Shown piece by piece: positions 55,135 through 64,000 of a stretch of 64,000 nucleotides of DNA (position 1 is its first letter; every line of letters begins with the position of its first letter). A model generated the notes under the pieces. That model made no database searches and had not been told where the DNA came from. It worked only from the letters and a program-made list of their open reading frames with translations. The translations under genes were made by a program, and so were the position numbers. This stretch comes from Scheffersomyces stipitis CBS 6054 (Eukaryota > Ascomycota > Pichiomycetes > Serinales > Debaryomycetaceae). Where the stretch lies: positions 620,001-684,000 of the forward strand of contig NC_009042.1 of NCBI RefSeq assembly GCF_000209165.1, given 5' to 3'.

Positions 55135-56517
55135 CTAATCTTCTTTGATTGCTGTTCCCCTGATATGCTTTTCTCTCTCTGACTTGAAAGGTTTGGAACC
55201 TGGCTTGCTGTGTCTTCTCTCATTGTCTTCTCTCTTCTTCAAGCTGTCAATCTCAACACGTTTGATTTCTCCAGCCTTTTTGATGGTCTTGGGCACATGA
55301 CGGTGTCTTGATATTCTCTTGATTTCTGGCATATGCTTGTATCTTTCCTTCAAGGCAGCGTCGTATTCCAACTTGGCCCTCTGTCTGGACGATTTGATGT
55401 TCGATCTGTCAGCAGCATTAGCACGCCACAAACGTATATTGGTGTCGTCAGAACCACTCAAAATGTATCTGGCGTCAGTAGTGAACTTGGTGCAAAACAC
55501 TCTCTGCATTCTCTTAGTATGGTAGATATCACGGGAATGGCCCTCTCTGGCACGGAAGATTCTTATCGTCTTGTCGTAAGATCCAGTAACGACTTCCTCA
55601 CCCGTGGGTGAGAAATCGATGTCCATAACGGCTGCTACATGATCCTTGTACACATTGAGAGACCTGTCCAATTTACGCATATCCCAGAGATACCCATTGT
55701 GGTCTTCACAGGCTGATGCAAAGTTAAACGCTTCCATGGGATTCCAGGCTATGGCATTAGTTCTAAGGGAAGTCACAACTTTCTGTATAGGGGAGTTGGT
55801 TCTGACATCGTATAAAACAATCGAGTTGTCAGAGCCAGCTGAAGCGATAATGCTGGTTTCGGTTTGGTTGAACTTGACTGTGGTGATATTGTCTGCTCCC
55901 CACAGCAAGTCTGAGATGTACTTTGAACGGTGCATGTCCCACAACTGGATGGTGGCACCGCCTGTAACAAAAAGATCGTCATCACGGTGGTGGTCCAAGC
56001 CTTTGAAGGCATGCTCGCCCAAAAATGTCTTGACCAAACCCATGCTTTTGTTGCTGTACACCTCTTCGTCTCCAAATCCAGTTTCAAATTCGTCACTTTT
56101 CACTGACCACAACTTGATCGTCTTGTCGTCACCGCAAGATAACATGTGCTGTTGCTTTGGTGTCACACAAAGGCCACCGACCATCCCGTAGTGGGCTCTG
56201 AAGCTGACTGACTCTTGTCTTGAAGTCATGTTCCAGTATTTGATAACACCATCGCCTGATCCAGAAGCTACTTGGTTTGTAGTCGAGAAGTTCTTAGCTA
56301 TACAATAAACCCCATCTCTGTGCCCGTCTCCTAGCTGCCCTACAAATGGCTGAGCAAACATCCGTTCCATCTTGGTAGCAGTTAAGGCTTTGGTATATTC
56401 TCTGGCCCTTTCAAAAGGATGGAGAGCAGGGTTTAAGTTCCGCGGAAGCGCAGATTCCTGAGTGTTTCTAACCGGAACATACGTCTCGGACGAACGTTTA
56501 ATGGTCTTGATCTTCAT
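55135..56517 (-). CDS. SOF1: U3 snoRNP protein Sof1 (WD40)
   Basis: The 460-residue protein begins MKIKTIKRSSETYVPVRNTQ and is followed by LNPALHPFERAREYTKALTATKMERMFA, both diagnostic of Sof1/DCAF13. Seven WD40 repeats fill about 55-360 (for example GHRDGVYCIAKN, VTGSYDKTIRIF, LSGSDDTNIRLW), and a basic C-terminus (KRISRHRHVPKTIKKAGEIK, EREKHIRGTA) completes the family. Sof1 is an essential processome protein that interacts with fibrillarin/Nop1-containing U3 snoRNP for 18S rRNA maturation. The ATG at 56517 is the family start; the frame is open to a TTG at 56583 but without likeness. A PAC motif lies about 77 bp upstream. Confidence 0.93.
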   Translation of the reverse strand: MKIKTIKRSSETYVPVRNTQESALPRNLNPALHPFERAREYTKALTATKMERMFAQPFVGQLGDGHRDGVYCIAKNFSTTNQVASGSGDGVIKYWNMTSRQESVSFRAHYGMVGGLCVTPKQQHMLSCGDDKTIKLWSVKSDEFETGFGDEEVYSNKSMGLVKTFLGEHAFKGLDHHRDDDLFVTGGATIQLWDMHRSKYISDLLWGADNITTVKFNQTETSIIASAGSDNSIVLYDVRTNSPIQKVVTSLRTNAIAWNPMEAFNFASACEDHNGYLWDMRKLDRSLNVYKDHVAAVMDIDFSPTGEEVVTGSYDKTIRIFRAREGHSRDIYHTKRMQRVFCTKFTTDARYILSGSDDTNIRLWRANAADRSNIKSSRQRAKLEYDAALKERYKHMPEIKRISRHRHVPKTIKKAGEIKRVEIDSLKKREDNERRHSKPGSKPFKSEREKHIRGTAIKED

Positions 56518-56593
56518 CCGGCCTGCAGTGGTTAAAGTGTATCTGGAGAGTTTTGGTGTTGAATGAAAATTATAGATGAACAAATAAATTTAT

Positions 56594-56603
56594 ATCTCAT
56601 CGC
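56594..56603 (-). promoter_or_regulatory. PAC motif upstream of SOF1
   Basis: GCGATGAGAT on the minus strand is an exact PAC element, followed upstream by GAAAAAT (RRPE-like). This pair marks ribosome-biogenesis promoters in yeasts, matching the function of SOF1. Confidence 0.65.
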
Positions 56604-57194
56604 ATTTTTCGCACTGAATATTTCTCGATTTTATGTATGGAGCTTAACTATGGCGATAAATTATTCCTAGCAATAAAACAATGACAACATAATTACACCA
56701 ATAGTGCTGTCCACAAAACTATTGAATTGTTCAATATCATATTCCTAATATTTCGGATCTACATTTGGAATCTTCATTTACGAGCTCTCAGTTATTTCGT
56801 GGGATGTATGAATTTCTCGACAGAGCTTTCTAAATGGGTGCGAAAAATTTACAAGGAGAACCGCATCACCTACAATCTTTGAACAAGTAAGTTCAATAAA
56901 ATCTGTTGTTTAAGTGTATTGGGTAGAACACTATCGTACTATCTGCTATCTTTGTAATTGGTTAAGAATATATATTAAAATTGTGAAAGGACTTGTACAA
57001 CTCCAACAGTCTCAGCGACTACTGAGTACTTTCTTGCAAGTATTATGTATTAAAATATAGAATTACAATGATGGGCTGTCTATCTTCTATTAATGTGAAC
57101 CGCGAATCTTTTGACTCTATAAGCGTGGGATTGATGATTCTCGACAGCCCAGGTACAAGTGTCGTAAACGACCATACGTGCAAAGGTGACAACG

Positions 57195-57446
57195 GTACAT
57201 AAGTCCTGCTTATGCGAACAAGAGTAGTGCTAGTCTAGTTAGAAACGAGACTAGATATAAGTGCTGTAATCAAGAGTATAAAGGTATACCAGTCTTGTGA
57301 AACAGAGTATAAAGGTATTATACTGCTGTAGGGAAAGAATATACTGCTATACTAGTCTTGCGTAAAAACAAAGACATAGTAGTCCTGTTGAAGAGCAGAC
57401 TATAATGATATACTAATCCTGCAAACAAGAGAATGGTCTTGTTAAT
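57195..57446. repeat. Degenerate tandem repeats, about 30-35 bp units
   Basis: Around seven to eight units share the pattern AAGAGTATAA.GGTATA followed by CTAGTCCTGYGAAAC, for example CAGTCTTGTGAAACAGAG, CTAGTCTTGCGTAAAAAC and CTAATCCTGCAAACAAGAG. They lie in the 3' region of the PSR1-like gene. Confidence 0.6.
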
Positions 57447-57489
57447 TTAAAGACGGAGTATAATCATGCAATTATAATCATTCTCTTCT

Positions 57490-58656
57490 CTATAATGTGA
57501 TGTCTAGAACCAAGCCGACGTCGTCGACATTAGCCTTTGAGATATCCTCCAAGAACGGTAACAAATCTATCAACTCGTTGTCGTGGGTATCGCTGAACCA
57601 ACTGGAGATAGGAATGGAGTGCTGTGGATGGAAGATGTAGGAAGCTGGCGAGTTATCAATAATAATCGAGTCGCTCAAAGGTCTTCCAATCTGCGACAAA
57701 TTCTTGATGAAATTTCCCTGGTAGTTGTAACAGGAGTCACGGAATAAACGATGATGTACAGCTTTGTGGAAATCCAATTTGTCAAGTAAAGGATCTCCAT
57801 ATTTCAGCACCGAAGCTGTAAAGACTACGACTTCAAACCACTGCCCTACTTTTTTCAAGAACTCATCTACACCTGGTCTTTTTATCACGTAAACATGATG
57901 AACTTGATTGTCGATCTCTACTGGAATTACGAAGTCCGCTGTTCTCAAGTATTTGAAGGATGAATGAACAAGTGTCTCATCCAAATCGAGAATAAGACAC
58001 TTCTTGTTGCCAAACTTCTTGTCTTTGTGACCCAAGAGAAACCCCGTCTCCGGATTAAATGCTTGGCCTTCCTGGAGCTTTGTCAAGTCCAAAAAAGATT
58101 CCTCATCATCCTCCATGTCTTCCTCGTAGATTTCATCGTCGTGGTTATCGTCTTCTTCGGACTCAGCAGAGTTGAGATTGTTGGCAGATGTCGCAGTTAC
58201 TTGAGCAAGCGTTTGGGCTTCTTGTGCGGCTGTTAATGGTGGGACTGAGTCGTCGTGATGTGCATTCGATGACGGCGTGTTGTTGTTCGACTCGTCGTTG
58301 GTGTTGGTGATGGTGTCGGTTTCATTGACAGAGTTGTCGTCATCCAACAAGTCCTTCTTTGCAAGAGGGGCCAGCTTTTTTTGCTTCCCTGTCGCCGCTG
58401 TTGGTGTTGTTGCGGCAGCTACGGCAATCTTGCCATTCCCAGCGGCCGTCGCAAGCACAGGATCTTTAGAAACGCTGTTCCGTCTAGGAGGCGTGGAGAT
58501 ATTCTTGTTGGAGCTGCCAGGGGACGTTCCATTAGAGGCTGATTTTACAGCACCAGTAGATGTTCTACTCTTCTGGCTCTGGTTGTGGATTTTGTCGTCA
58601 GCGTCGTCTTTGGAGTCGACCGAACAGCACAATAACGATGATAACAATTTGTCCAT
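57490..58656 (-). CDS. PSR1: Plasma-membrane CTD-like phosphatase Psr1/Psr2-type
   Basis: The 388-residue protein begins [14 protein letters not shown]; the paired Cys10-Cys11 matches the palmitoylated N-terminus that anchors yeast Psr1/Psr2 to the plasma membrane. A low-complexity Ser/Thr/Ala/Asn and then acidic region follows (to about 195). The FCP1/NIF phosphatase domain has the aspartate motif [11 protein letters not shown] (224-234), [26 protein letters not shown] and [14 protein letters not shown]. Psr1 dephosphorylates partners with Whi2, affecting general stress and sodium responses. The length fits Psr1 (427) and Psr2 (397). The start ATG is at 58656. Confidence 0.9.
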   Translation of the reverse strand: MDKLLSSLLCCSVDSKDDADDKIHNQSQKSRTSTGAVKSASNGTSPGSSNKNISTPPRRNSVSKDPVLATAAGNGKIAVAAATTPTAATGKQKKLAPLAKKDLLDDDNSVNETDTITNTNDESNNNTPSSNAHHDDSVPPLTAAQEAQTLAQVTATSANNLNSAESEEDDNHDDEIYEEDMEDDEESFLDLTKLQEGQAFNPETGFLLGHKDKKFGNKKCLILDLDETLVHSSFKYLRTADFVIPVEIDNQVHHVYVIKRPGVDEFLKKVGQWFEVVVFTASVLKYGDPLLDKLDFHKAVHHRLFRDSCYNYQGNFIKNLSQIGRPLSDSIIIDNSPASYIFHPQHSIPISSWFSDTHDNELIDLLPFLEDISKANVDDVGLVLDITL

Positions 58657-61154
58657 GGCTGTGGGAGAACTGATGATAGAAATGTGTGTTAAATGTACTA
58701 AATGTAAATGATAGTGAGAATCAGAATGGTGTGGTTATAAAACTGACAATGTACCTGTAGGTGATATAACGATGGGATATGTCTAAATTGATAACGATTA
58801 TGACCAAAGATATGAGAACGAATAGATGATGAAACGGCTAATGAATAAAATACTAACTGTGCATATATGTTGTATTGTTGCTTGTTCCGTATTTTGATTT
58901 ATTTCTTCTGTTTCCTTACGATTATCTTTTTCACTTTCAATCTCAACTTGACTTCAGAATTTTTCCTTAATCAAAATTATGAGATCTTAATTGAAATTTG
59001 AATCTGACTCAACCTGAATGCTTTATGAACTTTGAAATCTGCTTGAAACTATGATTGCTTCACTTCAATTCTATCAGAAAATACTATCTAGTTTCACTTT
59101 CGTACTATCTCTACAGCGTCGTTCGTATACTGTAAAAGTTGTGTGTCACAACCAAATTACTTCTTGCAATTACTGATGGTTCGTGTGGGAAGTCTGGCGG
59201 TTTGGAATAGTGCGGCTGGGGTGTTTGGAGGAGCAGCCGCGTGAAGTCGTTGTGGGGGGCGCGGCGCCGTGGGGGTATGTACCGTCAGACGTGTAGGCAG
59301 ATGTCTGGACGACTTTTCTGACGGAGGAACTGGTGCTTCTGGAAACAACGAAATGGCGGTAATGTTGAAAATCCTCTGAAATGTTGTCGTTTGGCTTTTT
59401 TCCAGGTGGGAGAAATGTCGCGCCCATGTCGCGGGCAGGTTGAGTGCGATGGAGCTTAGTGCTGGTGTTTGGTGTACTGTCGGCATAAAAAATGCGACTT
59501 TGTCGAAATGCGACATTGATCCTGATACCCAAAAGGTGTGGACAGGTGTCGAGCTCGGATTCTGTTTCCATATTGAAAACGCAGGCATTCAATATGCCAA
59601 ATGTGGATTTCTAATAACAATAATAATTATTTTAATTATATAATAGAGCGCATGTTGCAGAATAGTACAGATTTGCACAGAATAATAGTCTACCACAATA
59701 GACCGTACAAAATAGCAATATCTGGATAGAGTAAAAAGCGATTTGAATTGTGTAGTGGAGTAGGGGTTCAGGGAATATTCAATTGTATCAATAAAGAATT
59801 ACCCAACAGTCACAGGATAGCATTCTATTGTTTCCTGTCCAATCGCTGTTACCTACTCTATATTGTCTGCTTCTCTGTATCCTCTTTATCTAGATGTGAT
59901 ATTATGTCGATCTGCATATCCTGTGCAGTTTCTGTCAGACAAAAGTCGCCCATTATCTGCAATCTCCCACCGGTGCCGATGAAATTATCGGCCTACGGTC
60001 GTTTTTTTCCCGATACTCAGCAGTGAGAATAGTGTTCTTCCGCCTGTCTTTCTGCTATGTCTTCCTACTTTATGTAGTGTTGGGCAATGAAATCTCAGGT
60101 GCTGGTTAGGGACAATAACTGGATTCACTTTCGTGCGAGTGTATCCGTTGTGCATGTGCCCGACTCAGTTTGTGCATGTCGCAGCACTGCATTTGCCAGC
60201 TACAATGTCGTACGGGTTGGCACTGTGTCTTTCCAGATCTGTCTGAATTTGTAGCCCTTCGGTAGACTGGCCCCACCAAAAGAAATTCGAAGAAACAGGA
60301 AACTTTCCCGCCAACAATGTAATTATACATTCGCTGGCTTTGACAGGCTCTGGAGGAATGCTCGGATTTGAGAATCTTCGGCTTTGTCAACTCAACCTCG
60401 ATTCTTAGAAAAATATGAGTTCGATAGTGACAACTGGTTGTAGTTTGCGCAACATACATAGTGTATATTATGTGCGACACACCGCCGCACCTCCCGAATC
60501 GACATTCACATTTTTAGTGCCATGAAAATGTCGCTCGCCGGTTCCGAGGTTCCTCTGTCTGTATTAGCCGGTTCGAGGCAAGCTTATCCGGAGAAAGTTG
60601 TAGGGCTTATTGTCTTGTAGTCGAAACGTCTAGAACTGATGAATACAAACTTTAATATGGAAATCTCCCTAGACTACCCCTATATGAATTTCAGTTCAGG
60701 TGGGATCTTTCACTCCGACCCAGACACCGACACCAATAAAATACTTTTTTCGCTCAGACAATAAAACGTCGTCGCGACATTTCCCTGTCTTGCTAGTGAA
60801 CTTTCAGTCCGACATTGTTGCTTTACCTACCAGCTGCTGCCGACACCTTCCATATTGGGATTCATCTCCAAATGGCTGCAACTAGCCCTTATTCAGCAAG
60901 CCTATGGCATGTGATAACTGGGATTCCATCGGGATTTTTGCCCATCTTTCCGAATTGTAGAAACCATACGGGTTGCAGCCATGTGCTCTTAAAACTTTGG
61001 GAGAATCTGAACTACAAATTCATTAAGAAGAGTTTCAAGAATCTCGATAACTTTACTAATTCTCAAGACACCAAAAGGGCGTGGTGGGTGAAAACCAAAA
61101 TGCTTTACGATTTTAACAAAAAAGTATTGCAACGTCGTGATTGTATGAGCTGTA
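58657..61154. promoter_or_regulatory. 2.5-kb upstream region of the PSR1-like gene
   Basis: No convincing gene. A GC-rich block with GGGGGGCGCGGCGCCGTGGG lies near 59253-59273. The heptamer ATGTCGC or GCGACAT occurs six times between 59415 and 60780 (59415, 59426, 59510, 60177, 60528, 60774), with further CGACATT-like variants. Short open frames (such as 59157-59588 minus and 60815-61177 plus) look like chance. The last one overlaps the LRR gene end. Confidence 0.5.
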
Positions 61155-63047
61155 TTAAAAATTATGTATGCTGTTAATCTTGAATCGTTTGTTTCTAACC
61201 ACTACTCCCAATCCTGTAGCCATGGCACTGTAGAAGTCTTCCAATTCCGTTCGTGAAGATCGTATCATATTCTCTGAAAGATCTAATGTCTTCAACTTTG
61301 AAGAACCCTTGCTTCCGTAACTTAACTTAGTTATACCATTCCGGCTTAAGTCCAATCGCTTCAAATGCTTGTGTTCACAGATTGCTGACGGAATGGTGAA
61401 TGTATCCTGAAGAAAATTGTCATGTAGATCGAAAATCTTCAAGAATGGAGGTAGTGTAATCTTCTCATCTATATCTTCGATAGAACAGAACGATAAATTC
61501 AACTCTTTCAACAGAACGGGAGGTGTACTGAATAATGGAAATTTTGAGTGGATCATTCGGAGAGGATTCTGTGTGAGATTCAAAACCTCCAAATTAGGAG
61601 GAGGATACCAATCGGAAAGATCGCCGATCCTGTTGAAGTCCATTTCCAATCGTTTCAAATTCACCAACTGAGACCAATTGACGTCTTCATTATTGTAAGA
61701 CTTCAAATCACTGATCTTGTTTCCAGACATCCTTAGGACTTGTAAGGATCTGGGAAACTCAAAGATTTCAAGATGACTAAGAAAACACTCTGTCAAATCA
61801 AGCTGCTCTAAACTAGATGGTAATTTCATTCTCAAGCCTCGATATTCCTCGTTGACACGAAGCGAAAGCTCGAACATTCTGAGGATCTTCAATGATTCTG
61901 GAAATATGAAATAAGGACCCTTATGAGGAGAGTTCCTAGTATCGTACAACGACCCTAACCTGGTCAAAGAAAGGTCAAGCAATTCAAGATTGGGTGGGAA
62001 ATCCAAATTACTAAATGAAGTGATGGGATTATTGGTGAGTACCATGTTCTTCAAGTCCTGGGGCCATTTTAAGCTTGCCATTTGTTGGAATATGGCATCG
62101 TCTATTCCACATTGTGTGAGCAATAACGACTTCAATTGTGACGGCCAGCCAGTACCTTTGCGATCATATACATCCAGAATTCGGTTATAGGAAAGATCTA
62201 GAGTATTGAGGTTTCTAGGGAAATCTGACAAGTCAACACTTTCAATATCGTTATAGGTAAGCATCAAAGTGTGCAAATTCTCAGGAAATGATATTTTCGA
62301 GATGTTTAACAGATTAACACCGGCCTTGTTGAGATACAATTCCTTGAGTCCTGGAGGAAGTTGAATGGTTTCTGGTTTTGTAAAGTCGTACCACGACAAA
62401 TCCAAATGACTGAGACTTCTTGGAAATTCTACACCCGTCCAATCTCTATAGTTATGTCCGAGGAAGATAATTGTATCTAGATTTTTGTGCTTTTTAAGAT
62501 TCTCATTTATTCGTACGAGGTTCCTCTCTTTAGTTTGCAATTGGTGAATCTGGAGCCTTTTCAAATTGGGGAAAGAAAGGAAGAAGTTGACATCAGCAGT
62601 AGTAACGTCATTGTCTGCCAATACCACTAAATCGCCGACTTTTGTAGTTAGTCGTTCTCGATTGGTTTCCATTATACTCTTCAAAGAAGGAACATCTCCA
62701 CACCCATCCAATACAAGCTTTGCTGGGTTCAAATCTTCGTTATCTCGAAGAAATTGGGTAATCTCAAAGTACCCCATTAGCTTAACATATGGCGAAACTG
62801 TAACTAGCTCCTTCCTATAACTACTCGTTCGAGGTAGTAGTAAGAGATGGAGCTGCTTGTTGTAAAGTTGGTCTTTCAAAACATCCCTAATGGCAGAATC
62901 TGGAAGATATAGTAGGAAATCGAATATGTATTCTGGGGGAAGCATATTGACTATACTCCAGACCACATGGTCAGGCAATTCCGGAAGAAATTCGGTTACA
63001 AATCTCTTTAGATACTCTTCGTCGTCATCACCTATACCGGGAGACAT
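61155..63047 (-). CDS. Leucine-rich repeat protein with F-box-like N-terminus
   Basis: The 630-residue protein has an N-terminal segment LPELPDHVVWSIVNMLPPEYIFDFLLYLP that looks like an F-box (LPxxVxxxIxxxLP), though it is short and unusual. From about residue 180 to the end there are some fifteen leucine-rich repeats of irregular length, many with the form LPPxLxxLxLxxxxI or FPxNLxxLDLSYNxI. There is no signal peptide and no membrane span, so it is cytosolic or nuclear. It resembles the LRR/F-box-like proteins that CTG-clade yeasts have in several copies; a role as a ubiquitin-ligase receptor is inference. I do not assign a symbol. The ATG at 63047 precedes an acidic start. Confidence 0.8.
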   Translation of the reverse strand: MSPGIGDDDEEYLKRFVTEFLPELPDHVVWSIVNMLPPEYIFDFLLYLPDSAIRDVLKDQLYNKQLHLLLLPRTSSYRKELVTVSPYVKLMGYFEITQFLRDNEDLNPAKLVLDGCGDVPSLKSIMETNRERLTTKVGDLVVLADNDVTTADVNFFLSFPNLKRLQIHQLQTKERNLVRINENLKKHKNLDTIIFLGHNYRDWTGVEFPRSLSHLDLSWYDFTKPETIQLPPGLKELYLNKAGVNLLNISKISFPENLHTLMLTYNDIESVDLSDFPRNLNTLDLSYNRILDVYDRKGTGWPSQLKSLLLTQCGIDDAIFQQMASLKWPQDLKNMVLTNNPITSFSNLDFPPNLELLDLSLTRLGSLYDTRNSPHKGPYFIFPESLKILRMFELSLRVNEEYRGLRMKLPSSLEQLDLTECFLSHLEIFEFPRSLQVLRMSGNKISDLKSYNNEDVNWSQLVNLKRLEMDFNRIGDLSDWYPPPNLEVLNLTQNPLRMIHSKFPLFSTPPVLLKELNLSFCSIEDIDEKITLPPFLKIFDLHDNFLQDTFTIPSAICEHKHLKRLDLSRNGITKLSYGSKGSSKLKTLDLSENMIRSSRTELEDFYSAMATGLGVVVRNKRFKINSIHNF

Positions 63048-63608
63048 CTTTTAGTCTCTATTGAATAGAATGACGTCTGTAAAATGATTGGGCTAGTATG
63101 ACAAATAGAGAGAAAGTGAAAATTTCTCCTGCATAAAGAGAAGATGGACCTGATAAGAGATGCCATACGGATAATTGAAGATATACAGAGAGGGAATGAT
63201 ATGATATGGAAGGCCAAAGAGGTGGATTTGAATTGGTGCAGATGTACTGGAATTGTCCTCTAATTTCTTAGAAATATGTAGACCTGATGGTCTTTATTTG
63301 TCTTATGACGATGTTCTACTATTCTAAGTGCAAGAAAATTAAAGAAATCAATGTGTCTCTTCCAGTAAAGTTCACAAATATATAGAATTTCCTGAAAATG
63401 CTGAAGAGGACATGGACTACTTACCATGTAGAATTCCTGGCCCATATCTACCCGATATCTTAGCTTTTACCACTGTTCTTACTACTGTAGACCTTTAATG
63501 AATCTGGTTCGCGCACACCAATATCAGAAACAAATTGATCGTAAAGCTTCTACAATAGTCAAGTAACATTCAATTCTTTCTACACCAATTCAAACAGAAA
63601 GTTTAACA
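63048..63608. promoter_or_regulatory. Divergent upstream region of the LRR gene and CLP1
   Basis: 561 bp. The two genes face away from each other. The sequence is AT-rich with GAGAGAA/AGAGAA strings near 63107-63190; no clear TATA box or coding frame was found. Confidence 0.4.
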
Positions 63609-64000
63609 ATGTCGATTCCGGGCTTTGGCGCAGAGGCACAAGTGTACAGCGAAACCGGCTCCAAGGGTTTGGTTGAAGTCGCCATACCTGAGGGTTCAGA
63701 ATGGCGAATTGAAGTACCGCATAAGACAATTCTCAAGTTCAAAGTAACTGAAGGAGTAGCAGAGATTTTTGGCACGGAATTACCAATAAATGTTGAGCTA
63801 CAGATATCTGGAACGAAGACAATGGTGTATGCTCCCATAAGTGGGGGTGCGAAGTTAGTTTACGAAACTTTTAAAAACAAAACGGTGATGTCGAATGAAA
63901 GTGAAGAAATTGTAGAGTATCTCTCTAATGACTCTGTAATGGCCAACTATATAAATTTGCACTTAGTTGTCGAAGCCATGCGACAGCAGGTTTCAGATAA
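63609..64000 (+). CDS. CLP1: mRNA cleavage and polyadenylation factor Clp1 (5' part)
   Basis: The first 130 codons are in the window; the gene runs off the right edge. The N-terminal beta domain is recognisable: EVAIPEGSEWRIEVPHKTILKFKVTEG and AEIFGTELPINVEL match yeast Clp1 (LVIPKGSDWQIDL, VEIFGTELAV), and the end NYINLHLVVEAMRQQ matches the linker helix (YNLHFMLEKIR) just before the Walker A ATPase domain, which lies outside. Clp1 is a subunit of cleavage factor IA with Pcf11, acting in mRNA 3'-end formation in the nucleus; in fungi it binds ATP but is generally inactive as an RNA kinase. The ATG at 63609 is the only sensible start. Confidence 0.9.
   Translation, partial: MSIPGFGAEAQVYSETGSKGLVEVAIPEGSEWRIEVPHKTILKFKVTEGVAEIFGTELPINVELQISGTKTMVYAPISGGAKLVYETFKNKTVMSNESEEIVEYLSNDSVMANYINLHLVVEAMRQQVSD

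Larger units (their letters stand above)
56518..57489. other. Region between SOF1 and PSR1-like gene
   Basis: 972 bp with the SOF1 promoter (PAC motif at 56594-56603) at one end and the PSR1-like 3' region with degenerate tandem repeats (57195-57446) at the other. GGGCTGTC (near 57074) and GACAGCCC (near 57143) form an inverted pair around a stretch that contains TTGATGA; a small RNA is conceivable but unsupported. Confidence 0.45.

Noticed and set aside
57060..57160. C/D-box snoRNA candidate (TTGATGA near 57134 within a GGGCTGTC/GACAGCCC stem)
   Set aside because: No properly placed D box next to the stem and no recognisable rRNA guide sequence; kept only as a remark.
59157..59592. Overlapping 140-143 codon minus-strand frames upstream of the PSR1-like gene
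   Set aside because: Low-complexity Pro/Thr/His-rich translations of a GC-rich block in two frames at once; no family likeness.
60815..61177. 120-codon plus-strand frame overlapping the end of the LRR gene
   Set aside because: No recognisable family, odd composition, and it overlaps the well-supported minus-strand gene.
1..64000. tRNA genes, rRNA genes, CRISPR arrays
   Set aside because: No paired A/B boxes with a foldable cloverleaf, no rRNA-like sequence and no regularly spaced identical repeats were seen by eye; a tRNA scan would settle the first.

Overview
The window is nuclear DNA from a budding yeast of the CUG-Ser1 (CTG) clade. It most resembles Scheffersomyces (Pichia) stipitis or a close relative, though the species call is an inference. 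Nearly all genes are intronless and compact, and their products match Saccharomyces/Candida families one to one (Utp8, Mzm1, Tpt1, Dia2, Tgl4, Trz1, Est3, Esa1, Prp46, Pac1, Sof1, Clp1 and others). One codon supports reassigned CUG: in ESA1 a CTG at 41326-41328 falls where the Saccharomyces protein has Thr in its WITTDR motif, so Ser is the sensible reading. Standard-code translations of the genes here should therefore be read with Ser at CTG.

Layout. 1-260: the 3' end of a GPP1/RHR2-type HAD phosphatase, followed by 2.1 kb without a convincing gene that holds a MITE-like inverted-repeat element. 2413-4089: an Mnn1-family mannosyltransferase. 4090-6021: gene-poor, with a possible degraded retroelement fragment. 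6022-16295: UTP8, MZM1, TPT1, an unrecognised zinc-ribbon-like protein behind a 1.8-kb upstream region, UTP16/BUD21 and DIA2. 16594-23161: a complete Ty1/copia-type LTR retrotransposon on the minus strand, with identical 423-bp LTRs and a 5-bp target duplication. 23689-34329: ATX2-like ZIP transporter, TGL4/5-type lipase, TRZ1, an unrecognised coiled-coil protein, EST3 and an unrecognised single-span membrane protein. 34473-49983: RML2, ATP5, TED1-like, DOT5, ESA1, PRP46, a prenyltransferase-alpha-like protein, UBC12, PAC1 and IST1. 50353-64000: a HAL4/SAT4-type kinase with a 2.6-kb upstream region, SOF1, PSR1-like phosphatase with a 2.5-kb upstream region, an LRR protein, and the 5' part of CLP1.

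The cellular genes form no metabolic cluster. Three (UTP8, UTP16, SOF1) serve the small-subunit processome, three act in RNA processing (TPT1, TRZ1, CLP1), one in splicing (PRP46), and three in mitochondria (MZM1, RML2, ATP5). Some neighbours are divergent (TGL4/TRZ1, RML2/ATP5, DOT5/ESA1, PRP46/ECM9-like) and probably share upstream regions.

The most notable system is the retrotransposon. Its gag and pol lie in the same frame and are separated by one UAA codon, with a predicted H-type pseudoknot 6 nt downstream. Its primer-binding site matches the anticodon arm of tRNA-Arg(UCU) rather than a tRNA 3' end. Both features recall Candida albicans Tca2/pCal, which uses UGA. Other points worth checking are an ATG-less, mitochondrial-presequence-like extension ahead of TRZ1, a 355-bp MITE-like element, and clustered octamer/heptamer motifs in several long promoters. 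I saw no tRNA or rRNA gene and no CRISPR array.
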